Shown here piece by piece: positions 1 through 8,207 of a stretch of 47,080 nt of DNA (its first letter is position 1; each line of letters opens with the position of its first letter). The stretch spans positions 17,169 to 64,248 of the forward strand of contig NZ_LUUB01000002.1 in the NCBI RefSeq assembly GCF_001641635.1. The letters are read 5' to 3'. The notes under the pieces are model-generated. The model saw nothing but the letters and a program-made list of their open reading frames with translations. It searched no databases and was not told the origin of the DNA. The position numbers were made by a program, and so were the translations under genes. This DNA is from Bradyrhizobium centrolobii. Lineage in GTDB: Bacteria > Pseudomonadota > Alphaproteobacteria > Rhizobiales > Xanthobacteraceae.

Positions 1-163
1 TCTCGAGCCGGCACACCGGCCCGTCGTGACGGCCCTGCCGCGGCGTCTCCAGCCGCGAGGTCCAGGGCGTACGGATGCGACCGATGAAGACGAGGCCGGC
101 ATCCTCCGTCGGCGGCAGCTCGATGGCCACCTCGCCCTCGCGGAGCTCATTTTCGCGAACCAT
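1..163 (-). CDS. TrmO/TsaA-like tRNA methyltransferase, N-terminal part
   Basis: This is the first 54 codons of a gene that runs off the left edge. The peptide begins MVRENELREG and contains GLVFIGRIRTPW followed by a TPRQG..DGP segment. This resembles the N-terminal TsaA-like (YaeB/TrmO) beta-barrel domain, which binds S-adenosylmethionine and in characterised members N6-methylates threonylcarbamoyladenosine 37 of certain tRNAs. The ATG at 163 is preceded by AAGGA at a spacing of seven bases, which supports the start. It lies 28 bases downstream of azlD on the same strand and could be co-transcribed with it. Only the N-terminus is visible, so active-site integrity cannot be judged. Rhizobial members are often labelled simply as SAM-dependent methyltransferase. 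Confidence 0.72.
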   Translation of the reverse strand, partial: MVRENELREGEVAIELPPTEDAGLVFIGRIRTPWTSRLETPRQGRHDGPVCRLE

Positions 164-191
164 TTTCAGTTCCTTGCTGTTCGCGAGCGTT

Positions 192-542
192 TTAACCCAA
201 CCACCACTTTCCGACCAGCATGAAGACTTCGCCTGTGACGACGCCTGCAAAAATCGAGCGGCGGGTCAGCAGGAAAACGACGAGGCCGGCACCCACCGCG
301 CCGTAACGCAAGCCGTCCGGCACGCTGGCCAGCGCCCCCGGAGGCTCGACCACGATCTGCGCGATGACGCCGGCCAAAATCGCGGTCGCGACCGCCCTCA
401 CCCAGACCAGGAGCTCGGAACCCTCGTCGATGCCACCACCGAACCACAGGCCCAGCATGCGCCATATTTGGTTGGGAATAACGCCAGCGACGAACAGCAC
501 GGCGAGTGCGTGCCAGTCGCCGATGAGCTGCGCGACACTCAT
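192..542 (-). CDS. azlD: AzlD-family branched-chain amino acid exporter subunit
   Basis: This gene encodes a 116-residue, very hydrophobic protein with about four membrane segments, the size and pattern of AzlD. AzlD proteins pair with the larger AzlC permease to form an inner-membrane exporter of branched-chain amino acids or analogues (known for BrnFE and AzlCD). The start is well defined: GAGGT lies six bases before the ATG, and the ATG overlaps the azlC stop by four bases (ATGA), indicating translational coupling. Downstream, 28 bases away, is the TrmO-like gene. The substrate cannot be read from the sequence. Confidence 0.88.
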   Translation of the reverse strand: MSVAQLIGDWHALAVLFVAGVIPNQIWRMLGLWFGGGIDEGSELLVWVRAVATAILAGVIAQIVVEPPGALASVPDGLRYGAVGAGLVVFLLTRRSIFAGVVTGEVFMLVGKWWLG

Positions 543-1279
543 GCACGCACCTCGCGCCACCAATGCACGCCATAGGCGATCGTGCCGGCGGCAACGCCGC
601 TGACGAGGATGTCGAGACCAGAGTTCATCATCGCCGCCAAGGGATAGAGCACGATCCCAAGCGCCAGCGCGACGACATCGGCGACCTCGCGGCTGTTGCG
701 CGCGGTCGAGAACAGGAAGGACAGCGGCGTCAGCAGCAGGATCGCACCGCCCAGCGTCTGCGTCAGATTGGCGGCGAGGAAATAGCCGACCGTGTTGGCG
801 CAGAGGCACACCGAAACCAGGCCGAAGCCGAGCCCGTGGACGAAGGCGATCCGTCGCTCGCGCGGCACCTGCGGCAGGAAGCGGTGGCATTCGACCCACA
901 ACGTCACGGCGGTGAGATGCGCAGCGAAAATCAGCTCGCGCCGCTTCGTCTGCGGCGTGCGCATCAGCGGCAGCACCGAGACCACCATGGGAAACAGCCG
1001 GATCGCGCTGACCGTGACCGCGATGGCCGACTGGATGATGGTCGCGCCCGAGCCGAGCGTGGTGATCAGGATGATCTGCGCGGGTCCCGCCCAGACGAAC
1101 AGCGTCGAGGCGAGCGCCCAGGCCAGGCTGAAATGGGTGTCATGGGCGAGCGCGCCGATGCCGAGATAGGTCACGAACAGGACGATGGTGAGGATCGTCT
1201 GCGTGATCGAGCGCAGTCCCCACGCAAAGGCGCGCCAGGGGCTTTGCCATTGAGGAGAATCGAGCGGAGGAAGCGCCAC
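539..1279 (-). CDS. azlC: AzlC-family branched-chain amino acid exporter permease
   Basis: The product is the large subunit of an AzlCD-type exporter. The body begins QWQSPWRAFAWGLRS and continues with several hydrophobic segments (ALASTLFVWAGPAQ, AVTVSAIRLFPMVVS), typical of AzlC. The start is uncertain. The frame is open upstream to 1426, but that stretch translates a palindromic intergenic repeat and is unlikely to be protein. The GTG at 1277-1279 gives 246 residues, the usual family length, although its ribosome-binding site is weak; an ATG at 1388-1390 inside the repeat-derived part is the alternative. The stop overlaps the azlD start. No adjacent Lrp/AsnC regulator is present. Confidence 0.85.
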   Translation of the reverse strand: MALPPLDSPQWQSPWRAFAWGLRSITQTILTIVLFVTYLGIGALAHDTHFSLAWALASTLFVWAGPAQIILITTLGSGATIIQSAIAVTVSAIRLFPMVVSVLPLMRTPQTKRRELIFAAHLTAVTLWVECHRFLPQVPRERRIAFVHGLGFGLVSVCLCANTVGYFLAANLTQTLGGAILLLTPLSFLFSTARNSREVADVVALALGIVLYPLAAMMNSGLDILVSGVAAGTIAYGVHWWREVRA

Positions 1280-1384
1280 AGGAGTTTTGGCCGGGTGAGG
1301 AATCGTGCCCGCATAACGGGCAAAGCGGATGCTGACGTCAAGGAAGCGCGAGGCGGGGCTGGCATGCGCGCGGGCAAACCATCC

Positions 1385-1492
1385 CGTCATTCCGGAGCGC
1401 CGCGGAGCGGCGAGCCCGGAATCCATCGGGCCGCAGAGTTCGTTGAGGAATGGATTCCGGGCTCGCGCGAAGAGGCGCGTCCCGGAATGACG
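1385..1492. repeat. Palindromic intergenic repeat
   Basis: Two arms of about 42 bases (1385-1426 and 1450-1492) are near-complementary. Each carries the hallmark GTCATTCCGG / CCGGAATGAC at its outer end and GGAATCCAT / ATGGATTCC at its inner end, so the element can fold into a long hairpin. It lies between the divergently oriented edges of azlC and the lytic transglycosylase terminus. The type is common in rhizobial genomes, where chance translation of an arm extends neighbouring reading frames, as it does here for azlC. It may act as a transcript end. Confidence 0.75.
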
Positions 1493-1507
1493 GCGGGGAG
1501 AGCCGCC

Positions 1508-2485
1508 CTACCCGCTCACGCCCCGGTTCTTCAGCACGAAACACGCGCCGCCGGCTTTGCGGATGCGATTGCAGAGATCGTCCGCCTCGCTGCGCGTATC
1601 GGCGCCGATGCGCACCTGGTAGAAGGCGTGTGTGCCGCGGCTGCGCATCACGGACGACAGCAGGCTCGGATCGCGGTCGCCGATCACGGCGCTGAGGTGC
1701 GTCACGGCGCGGGAATACATCGCCAACGCCCTGTTACGGTCGAAGCCGGCAGCGAGCTGCACGCCCCAGACTTTTGCGGCCGCAAGCTCCACATGCTGCT
1801 CGAGCTCGGCGACGAACGGGTTTGGCGCGCGCTTCAGGAGCGCCATCAGATCGCGGCAGCTTGTCGTCGGCGCATTCGGCGGCCCCTTGCCGGTCGCGCC
1901 GGCCTTGGCCCAGGCGTCGACCGTCGCGCCGGTGATGGCGTAAACGTAGTTGCGAGTCTGCTCCGGCATCGGACCAGTGCCGGCGAGCCATTCCTGCACC
2001 CGCCTCGGCCCGGCATTGTAGGCAGCAGCCGCGAGACCAAGATTGCCAAACTGGTTGCGCAGCTCGTTGAGGAATTCGGCCGATTTCGGCAGGGCCTGCA
2101 CCGGATTGAAGGGATTGAGCAGCCCGCGCTCGCTGGCGGTGCCCGGCATGAACTGCGCGATTCCCTGCGCGCGCTCGCCGCTGCGCGTCACCGGCCCCAC
2201 CGCATCGGCCTGGAAACGGCTCTCCTGCCAGATCACGCGGGCGAAGAATTCCAGCGGCAAATTGGCGTCGCGCGCGGCGGCCTCGATGATCAGGCAGATC
2301 GATTCCCGCGTGTCGCTCTCGCGTGCATCGGCCGGCTTATCCGGCGGCCTTGCGAGCTCCTCGACGCTTGGGACGGCGATATCGGTCCTTGCCGGTGATG
2401 CATCCCATGCCGCTGCCTGCGTTGCCGACAGGAGCAGTGCGGCGATGATGCGCAGGGGCCTGCGCGCGGCGGAGACAAGCTGCAT
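1508..2485 (-). CDS. Lytic transglycosylase with C-terminal SPOR-like region
   Basis: The 325-residue product has an N-terminal signal sequence ending near AAAWDA, followed by an SLT/goose-lysozyme fold. Visible motifs are WQESRF (catalytic Glu about residue 88), GIAQFMPGTA and AAAYNAGP, the three signatures of family 1 lytic transglycosylases. These cleave the MurNAc-GlcNAc bond of peptidoglycan in the periplasm to give 1,6-anhydro ends. The last ~60 residues (YQVRIGADTRSEADDLC...GGACFVLKN) look like a SPOR-type repeat able to bind denuded glycan strands at the septum. The ATG at 2485 was chosen because it directly precedes the signal peptide; its ribosome-binding site is weak. A TRAP-type binding protein starts 184 bases away on the other strand. 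Confidence 0.9.
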   Translation of the reverse strand: MQLVSAARRPLRIIAALLLSATQAAAWDASPARTDIAVPSVEELARPPDKPADARESDTRESICLIIEAAARDANLPLEFFARVIWQESRFQADAVGPVTRSGERAQGIAQFMPGTASERGLLNPFNPVQALPKSAEFLNELRNQFGNLGLAAAAYNAGPRRVQEWLAGTGPMPEQTRNYVYAITGATVDAWAKAGATGKGPPNAPTTSCRDLMALLKRAPNPFVAELEQHVELAAAKVWGVQLAAGFDRNRALAMYSRAVTHLSAVIGDRDPSLLSSVMRSRGTHAFYQVRIGADTRSEADDLCNRIRKAGGACFVLKNRGVSG

Positions 2486-2668
2486 GCGCGGTCCCGAAAG
2501 CTGCCGGCTGGAGCGAGCGACCAGGGAAGAATGCAGTCCGCCACGACGCGGCGCAAGTATTACGGTGGCATGCCCCGGCCCGGCGTGCCACAAGGTGCTG
2601 TGCCAAACTGTTGCATCGTGACATGGCTTAAAGACGTCGCCGATATGTTCCCTGGTCTGCTCCTCCCA

Positions 2669-3670
2669 ATGCTTTTCCCCATCAAACGGATCCGCACCTT
2701 CCTCGCCCTCGCCGCCTGGGCCGCGCTCGTCCTGAGCGTCGCGCCGGCTGCCGCGCAAGTCACCTGGCGGATGACCACGGAATACCCGCAGAACAACATT
2801 TCCGGGATCGGGCTCACGACCTTCGCCAGCCGCATCGCTGAGCGCAGCCACGGTTTCGTAACCGTGACCAACGCTTTCGACAACGAGCTCAAGATCAACT
2901 CGGGCGAGATGCCCCGCGCCGCACTGGACGGCCGGATCGCAGGCGGCGATGCCTTTGCCGGCGCGCTCTCCGGGATCGACCCGGTGCTCGGACTTTCCAC
3001 CCTGCCCTTCCTGGCGCAATCGGTTGACGTCGCCCGCGCCACCAACTTGCGGGCGCGCCCGCTCTATGAGAAGGCGCTCGCGGCACGCGGCCTCAAGCTG
3101 CTCTATCTGACGATCTGGCCAGCGACTGGCCTCTGGTCGGAGCGTTCGCTCGAAGGCGCCGACGACCTGCCGAAGCTGAACTTGCGCGCCTACGACGCCA
3201 ACTCCAGCGAGGTCATGCGCGCGGCCGGCGCGAATGCGCAGTTCCTGCCGATGGACGCGGCGCTCGCCGGACTCAAAGAACATCGGCTGAATGCGTTCCT
3301 CACCTCCGGCGACGGCGGCGCAGGGCGCAAGCTGTGGGACTTCCTGCCCTACTTCACTGCCATCAACTACGCGATGCCGGTCTCGATCGCTTTTGTGCGC
3401 AGCGATGCGTTTGCCGAGCTTTCCGAGCCGATGCAGCGGGAGGTGCTGGCCGCAGCGGCCGAGACCGAGCAAAGCCAGTTCGCGCTACTGGCCCATCGCA
3501 CATCCGAGAACTATGCGCGAATGCGCGACAATGGCGTCCGCATCGCCGAGCCGGCGTCGTCGTCCCTTGTCGCCGCGCTCCGGAAGGCGGCAACGAACGC
3601 GATCGCCGGCTGGGAAGTGCAGGCCGGCGCGGATGCCGCGGCGATCGTCGAATGGGCGCGGCAGCAATGA
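2669..3670 (+). CDS. TRAP-type substrate-binding protein (DctP family), orphan
   Basis: This encodes a periplasmic solute receptor of about 333 residues with a signal peptide (KRIRTFLALAAW...APAAAQ). The mature part starts VTWRMTTEYPQN and has family features such as the FDNELKINSGEM segment, the YLTIWPATGLW strand and LKLNLRAYDANSSE before the ligand-binding residues. DctP proteins deliver organic acids or related anions to a DctQM membrane pair. No dctQ or dctM gene lies nearby, so the transporter is incomplete here; the protein may use distant membrane subunits or act as a sensor input. A second in-frame ATG at 2645 would lengthen the signal region; neither start has a strong ribosome-binding site. 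Confidence 0.82.
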   Translation: MLFPIKRIRTFLALAAWAALVLSVAPAAAQVTWRMTTEYPQNNISGIGLTTFASRIAERSHGFVTVTNAFDNELKINSGEMPRAALDGRIAGGDAFAGALSGIDPVLGLSTLPFLAQSVDVARATNLRARPLYEKALAARGLKLLYLTIWPATGLWSERSLEGADDLPKLNLRAYDANSSEVMRAAGANAQFLPMDAALAGLKEHRLNAFLTSGDGGAGRKLWDFLPYFTAINYAMPVSIAFVRSDAFAELSEPMQREVLAAAAETEQSQFALLAHRTSENYARMRDNGVRIAEPASSSLVAALRKAATNAIAGWEVQAGADAAAIVEWARQQ

Positions 3671-3739
3671 CGCATCCGCTCTTGACTTGAAAGCCGATCC
3701 AACTAGCAACGGGTCGGTATCAACGCAGGCTCGGCCCGG

Positions 3740-4378
3740 ATGCAAACCATCTATTTCGATCTCGACGGCACGCTGACCGATCCCAAGCCGGGGATCACCC
3801 GCTCGATCCAGTACGCGCTGGAACGGCTCGGCGCGTCTGTTCCGAGCGAGGATGAGCTGACCTGGTGCATCGGTCCGCCGCTGCATGCCAGCCTGAAGAA
3901 GCTTACCGGAACCGACGAACTCGCCGACCAGGCCCTGCTGCTCTATCGCGAGCGGTTCAGCGAAGTCGGCCTGTTCGAGAACGAGGCCTATGCCGGCATC
4001 AAGGACACGCTGGCGACGCTTGCAGCGGCACATCCGCGCATGTTCGTCGCGACCAGCAAGCCCGCGGTCTACGCCAATCGCATCATCGATCATTTCGGCT
4101 TGCGGCCCTATTTCGAGCGTGTGTTCGGCTCCGAGCTCGACGGCACGCGGGTCGACAAGCGCGACCTGCTCCGCTACGCGCTCGACGAGGCAAAGGTCGA
4201 TCCTGGCAGCGCGATCATGATCGGCGACCGCAGCCACGACGTGGTCGGCGCCAGGACCAACGGCATGAGCGCGATCGGCGTGCTCTACGGTTACGGCAGC
4301 GAGGCCGAGCTCAGGGACGCCGGCGCGCATCACATCTGCGCCGCCCATCCCGAGCTGCTCGGTCACTGCGTGGCATAG
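3740..4378 (+). CDS. HAD-family hydrolase, phosphoglycolate-phosphatase-like
   Basis: The 212-residue product has all haloacid-dehalogenase motifs: FDLDGTLTD at the N-terminus (nucleophile Asp7 and acid/base Asp9), VATSKP (motif II), a Lys in the RVDKRDL region (motif III) and MIGDRSHDVVGA (motif IV, Mg-binding). A helical cap follows the first motif, as in subclass I enzymes of the Gph/PpaX type, which dephosphorylate small phosphometabolites such as 2-phosphoglycolate. The substrate is not determined by the sequence. It begins 69 bases after the TRAP receptor and is followed by a palindromic repeat. Confidence 0.87.
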   Translation: MQTIYFDLDGTLTDPKPGITRSIQYALERLGASVPSEDELTWCIGPPLHASLKKLTGTDELADQALLLYRERFSEVGLFENEAYAGIKDTLATLAAAHPRMFVATSKPAVYANRIIDHFGLRPYFERVFGSELDGTRVDKRDLLRYALDEAKVDPGSAIMIGDRSHDVVGARTNGMSAIGVLYGYGSEAELRDAGAHHICAAHPELLGHCVA

Positions 4379-4404
4379 AGCACTGCGGGCCGAGGAGCTT
4401 AATT

Positions 4405-4560
4405 CACCTCTCCCATAGGGAGAGGTCGGATCGCATCGACAGATACGATCCGGGTGAGGGGTTACTGTCTCACTGCGTGCCATGGCCCCTCACCCGGATT
4501 GCACTGGACGATGCTTCACATCGCCAGGCGCAATCTGACCTCTCCCCGCTGGGGAGAGGT
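4405..4560. repeat. Nested palindromic repeat
   Basis: The gap between the HAD gene and the aldoxime dehydratase gene is largely one repeat element. The left half carries CCTCTCCCATAGGGAGAGG and later CCGGGTGAGGGG. The right half carries the complements CCCCTCACCCGG and CCTCTCCCCGCTGGGGAGAGG, so the outer hairpins and the central arms (4450-4461 with 4486-4497) can all pair. This mosaic is widespread between genes in alphaproteobacteria. Both flanking genes end into it, so it may serve as a bidirectional transcript end. No gene was seen in the gap. Confidence 0.75.
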
Positions 4561-4608
4561 AAACAGGACTCAGCAGCAGATGAGACTTGGCCTCAACTGC
4601 GCCAAGCT

Positions 4609-5649
4609 TCAAGCGGTGACGGTCTCGACCGCCGCCAGCATGCCCGTCTTGGGATGGCAGTTCAGGTATTCGAAGAACTGTTCATCTGCGGCCGCCACCG
4701 TGACCTCGTGATAGAGCCGCAGCTTCGCTGATGGCCCGAGTGTCGAGAGATATTTCATCGCCGCACCAAAAATCCTGACATGGGTCGGATGCGATTCCGC
4801 CCAGCGCTCCAGCGCGGCGAGGCTCCTCCACCAGCTTTGGCCGTAGGATTTTTCGCTTATGCTGCCGTCGGCGCCGAGCACGCGCATGTAGCGGTTGACA
4901 TAGCAACCGATGGCGAGCCCGTCATCACGCAGGAAATCCATGCCCTCGCGCAACACCGGCTCGACGTCGTCGAGATAGAGTTTTCGCTCCGATGCCTCGG
5001 TATCGCTCCAGTCCTGCCCCGAACGGATCAGACAGAGATTGTCGTGCGCCACGACGCGCAGCCGCGCACCGTCACGGACGAGCTCGGGATTGCCGCCGGG
5101 CGCCATCGCGTCGGTTTGCGACAGCGGAATGCGGTCGCGCATGCCGCCCCAATAGGCGTGCTCCTGCACCTCGCCGCTCATACCATCGGCGATGACGGCG
5201 ACACCCTCGGGCCGGCCGAGCGAGGAGAACAGCGTCTCGTGCCGCGCCACTGCTGGCCGCAGCACCTCGATGAAGGTGCCGATGCCCTCGCGCCTGGTGC
5301 CGGTCCACGCCTCGCGCGCCGGTTCAAACCAGGCGTCGAAGCGCGCAACGTCGTCCCAATAGGCGACCGAGACCTCGTTGGCATAGCCGGCCTGGTCGAC
5401 ATAATGCGCGCGATCCCGATGTGAGGGAGCATCGGCCGCGACCAGACGCCGGTCGATCTCGGCCAGCGCCTCGGTCGCGGCAAGCGGCACCGCGCCGCGA
5501 TACTGCACGCCGAAATAGGCCATCACCACGCGATCGACGTTCGGCTTGTAGCGCGCCACGAACGACGGATATGGCGGCTGATAATCGTCCGGCACGCGCT
5601 TGTGGCGCGAGCGCGTCGTCTGAAGATGCGGAGGAATTGCGGATTCCAT
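4609..5649 (-). CDS. oxd: Aldoxime dehydratase (phenylacetaldoxime dehydratase family)
   Basis: The 346-residue product matches the haem-containing aldoxime dehydratases, which remove water from R-CH=NOH to give the nitrile R-CN. Features seen are an N-terminal motif PPYPSFVARY, the central QDWSDTEASER segment and a C-terminal LRLYHEV...NCHPKTGML region whose two histidines are the expected haem-ligand and catalytic histidines of the family; which is which was not assigned. Two starts are possible, ATG at 5655 and at 5649. GGGAGGG sits about eight bases before the second, which is therefore preferred. The nitrilase gene lies 40 bases upstream on the same strand, so the pair is probably one transcript acting in sequence on aldoximes. 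Confidence 0.88.
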   Translation of the reverse strand: MESAIPPHLQTTRSRHKRVPDDYQPPYPSFVARYKPNVDRVVMAYFGVQYRGAVPLAATEALAEIDRRLVAADAPSHRDRAHYVDQAGYANEVSVAYWDDVARFDAWFEPAREAWTGTRREGIGTFIEVLRPAVARHETLFSSLGRPEGVAVIADGMSGEVQEHAYWGGMRDRIPLSQTDAMAPGGNPELVRDGARLRVVAHDNLCLIRSGQDWSDTEASERKLYLDDVEPVLREGMDFLRDDGLAIGCYVNRYMRVLGADGSISEKSYGQSWWRSLAALERWAESHPTHVRIFGAAMKYLSTLGPSAKLRLYHEVTVAAADEQFFEYLNCHPKTGMLAAVETVTA

Positions 5650-5689
5650 GCTCATGCCCTCCCCGTGGTGTCTTGCGCGCGGGCAGCGA

Positions 5690-6706
5690 TCAGCTCGCCG
5701 CTGCGCCGATCTCCGTCGGCTCGACCGTGTCAACGGGAAGCGCGAACTGCTCGACACGGTTGTACCGTTTCGTGTTGAGCAGGAGCCGCGTCACGTCGGG
5801 CCGCGAATAATGCCCGGCGGGATCGGCGGCGTTCTTGGCAACGCCAATGGCGCCGAGATCGATCTCGGCGATCAGAAGCCCCTCCTGGTCGGGCGCGAGC
5901 TTGTCACCGATCTGGCTGCCGTCGGGGCCGTAGATCGCGGCAAAGCCGCCGCCGGCATGCAGCAGCGCATGCTTGTCGGGCCGGTCGCAAAGCTCGTCGA
6001 TCATCGCCTGCGAGACGGTCGCGCAAGGCGCGAGCACGAAGCAGGAGCCCTCTACCGCATAGACGCGTGAAGCGGCATTGTTCACTTCGGCGCCGAGCGC
6101 CGGCGCGAAGGGATCGTAGAGCGAGAAGCTCGGCCACGCCGCGACATGCACCTGCTCGTTCTGGGCGTACATGGCGTATTTCGACAGCGGCTGGAGATGC
6201 TCCCAGCAGCAGAGCGCGCCCAAGCGCCCGATGTCGGGCCGGGCGTGGACCGCGAGGTCGCTGCCGTCGCCCTCGCCGTAGACGGTGCGCTCGGCATGGG
6301 TCGGCCGCAGCTTGCGGCGCTTTGCGAAGGTCTCGCCATCGGGTCCGATCAGCCATTGCGCGAGATAGAGGCTGCCGCCATCGCGCTCGGAGAGGCCGAG
6401 CACAGCCGTCACCTTGGCCTTGCGCACTGCCTCGCGCAGCCGCTCGGCCTGCGGACTGTCATAGGCGAGCGAATTGTCGAAATAGCGCTGCACGAAGCCG
6501 CGGCCGATCGCCCAGGCCGGCGAGTCCAGCCAGATGTACCAGGGGTAGCCGGGGATGAAGGCCTCCGGAAAGGCGATCAGCTTCGCGCCCTTCTCGGCCG
6601 CCTCCCGGATCAGCGCGATCGACTTGTCGATCGACGCGTCGAGATCGAGCCAGGCGGGTGCTGCCTGCACCACCGCAACCCTGTATTTCGGATGTTCGAT
6701 GCCCAT
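5690..6706 (-). CDS. Nitrilase (carbon-nitrogen hydrolase superfamily)
   Basis: This 338-residue enzyme carries the complete nitrilase triad: Glu48 in FPEAF, Lys132 in KRRKLRPTHAER and Cys167 in ALCCWEH. The CWEH signature and the PTHAER segment place it with true nitrilases, which hydrolyse nitriles to carboxylate and ammonia, rather than amidases or cyanide hydratases. GGAGG lies five bases before the ATG at 6706, which decides the start over upstream in-frame ATGs. It is the first gene of a pair with aldoxime dehydratase and is divergent from an AraC regulator 210 bases away. The natural substrate (an aryl- or arylalkyl-nitrile) is an inference from the partner enzyme. Confidence 0.93.
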   Translation of the reverse strand: MGIEHPKYRVAVVQAAPAWLDLDASIDKSIALIREAAEKGAKLIAFPEAFIPGYPWYIWLDSPAWAIGRGFVQRYFDNSLAYDSPQAERLREAVRKAKVTAVLGLSERDGGSLYLAQWLIGPDGETFAKRRKLRPTHAERTVYGEGDGSDLAVHARPDIGRLGALCCWEHLQPLSKYAMYAQNEQVHVAAWPSFSLYDPFAPALGAEVNNAASRVYAVEGSCFVLAPCATVSQAMIDELCDRPDKHALLHAGGGFAAIYGPDGSQIGDKLAPDQEGLLIAEIDLGAIGVAKNAADPAGHYSRPDVTRLLLNTKRYNRVEQFALPVDTVEPTEIGAAAS

Positions 6707-6916
6707 TCCCGCCTCCATCGTGTCCACTGGGACAGGACCGCTTTCCGGTTGATCGCGGCACAGGCCCGATGCAGTCTATTGGGCCACGGCCGGAGGGCGT
6801 CTGCTCGACCGCCACGGCACGAAAATTCGACCAAAACGGCGGTATGGAATTTGCCGCGTCCCCGGACAGGTCAGCGCCGGCATGCGGTTTTCGAGGTGTG
6901 AAAGGGAGGCCTGCTC

Positions 6917-7873
6917 ATGCCCATCCAGTTCACGACGGACGGCAGCCCCGGCCACCGGCGCCTCGCCCTCTGGCAGGACATTGTCTGCGACGTCTTCGTC
7001 GGGCTCGACTGCAAGTCCGACCTCGGCAGCGCCTTTCACGGCTCGGTGACGCAGGCCGCGCTCGGCAAGGCCGTGTGCTCCGAGGTCTGCTCCGACCGCC
7101 AGCGCGTCTTCCGCACGCCCTCCCGCATCGCGCGCTCGGACCAGGACTTCGTCCTGATCGCGCTCGGCGATCGTGGCGCCGGCGGCGTGGTGCAGGACGG
7201 CCGCGAGACCGTGATCCATCCCGGCGAGTTCGCGCTCTACGACACCACGCGCCCCTATGAACTGAAGTTCAACGACGCGTTCAGTCAGACGATCTTCAAG
7301 GTGCCGCGGGAGATGCTGCAACGGCGGCTCGGCAGAACCGAGGCGCTGACCGCGATGTCGTTCGGCGGGAACGCGCCCCTCGAGCGGCTCGCCTACGATT
7401 TCATCTACAGACTGTGCCAGAGTGCGGACCGCATCGATCCAGGCAACGCCGCCGTCCTGTCCGAGCAGGCCGTCGACCTCCTGGCGATGGCGCTGAGCGA
7501 GCGGCTCGGCAAGACATCGCTGCCCTCCTCGACCCACCGCTCGGCCCTGCTCTACCGGTTGAAGGCGCACATCCGCTCGCGTCTCGCCGATCCCGACCTC
7601 TCGCTGTCAGAGACTGCCGCCGCGCTCGGTATCTCGCCGCGCTATGTCAACGATCTCCTCGCCGACGAGGATACCTCGTTCCAGCGCTACGTTCTGGCCG
7701 AGCGTCTCGCCCAATGCAGGCGCGACCTTGCCTCACCTGTGCTCGCTCATCGCCACGTCAGCGAGATCGCCTTCGCGTGGGGCTTCAACGACCTCTCGCA
7801 TTTCGGCCGTGTCTTCCGCGAACATTTTGGCATGTCGCCGCGCGGCTTCCGGCAGAGCCAGTTGCGGCATTAG
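6917..7873 (+). CDS. AraC-family regulator, likely of the aldoxime/nitrile genes
   Basis: The 318-residue product has an N-terminal ligand-sensing cupin-like domain of the AraC_binding_2 type (residues ~10-185, with RHRR-LALWQD and FALYDTTRPYELKF segments) and a C-terminal double helix-turn-helix (residues ~210-315) ending in a typical AraC tail (IAFAWGFNDLSHFGRVFREHFGMSPRGFR). This architecture is seen in FeaR-like and NitR-like activators of amine and nitrile catabolism. GGGAGG lies seven bases before the ATG. Its divergent position next to the nitrilase and aldoxime dehydratase genes suggests that it activates them from the shared 210-base gap. The inducer is unknown. Confidence 0.9.
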   Translation: MPIQFTTDGSPGHRRLALWQDIVCDVFVGLDCKSDLGSAFHGSVTQAALGKAVCSEVCSDRQRVFRTPSRIARSDQDFVLIALGDRGAGGVVQDGRETVIHPGEFALYDTTRPYELKFNDAFSQTIFKVPREMLQRRLGRTEALTAMSFGGNAPLERLAYDFIYRLCQSADRIDPGNAAVLSEQAVDLLAMALSERLGKTSLPSSTHRSALLYRLKAHIRSRLADPDLSLSETAAALGISPRYVNDLLADEDTSFQRYVLAERLAQCRRDLASPVLAHRHVSEIAFAWGFNDLSHFGRVFREHFGMSPRGFRQSQLRH

Positions 7874-7907
7874 CCGCTCGTTGCGCGATCGCACTATCGC
7901 TTGGCCA

Positions 7908-8177
7908 TCAGCGCAGGTTGGCGCGGAGCTCGCGCACGCCTCGCCCCAGGCGTTCACGCAGAAGCGTTCGCAACGTCGCTCCGTCGACGTAACCGACCTC
8001 TGCGGCGATGGCGTCGATGTCGAGGCCGCTGCCATGGAGCAGCGATTGGGCGCGTTCGACGCGAAGATCCTGGAAATAGGAAAGCGGCGATTTGCCGAGC
8101 ACCGCCTCGCAGCGGCGTTGCAAGGTGCGCGCACTCGTCGCAAGCGCACTGGCAGCCTTTTGCAGCGAGAAACACAT
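7908..8177 (-). pseudogene. C-terminal remnant of an AraC/GlxA-type regulator
   Basis: Only the DNA-binding end of a regulator is left. The peptide from FSLQKAASALATSARTLQRR through YFQDLRVERAQSLL and IAAEVGYVDGATLRTLLRERLG is the standard AraC double helix-turn-helix. The ~220-residue sensor domain expected of GlxA-type proteins is absent. The frame stays open further to 8432, but that part is merely antisense to the neighbouring small gene. The break near 8170-8180 lies just ahead of the divergent small gene, so a deletion probably removed the N-terminal half together with the shared promoter region. Confidence 0.7.
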
Positions 8178-8207
8178 GCGCAATCGGCAAATCCGCCGAC
8201 ACCCACC

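Noticed and set aside
1280..1426. Extended N-terminus of AzlC through the palindromic repeat
   Set aside because: The residues come from a repeat arm that also occurs as a hairpin, and they do not resemble AzlC; the GTG at 1277-1279 gives normal length.
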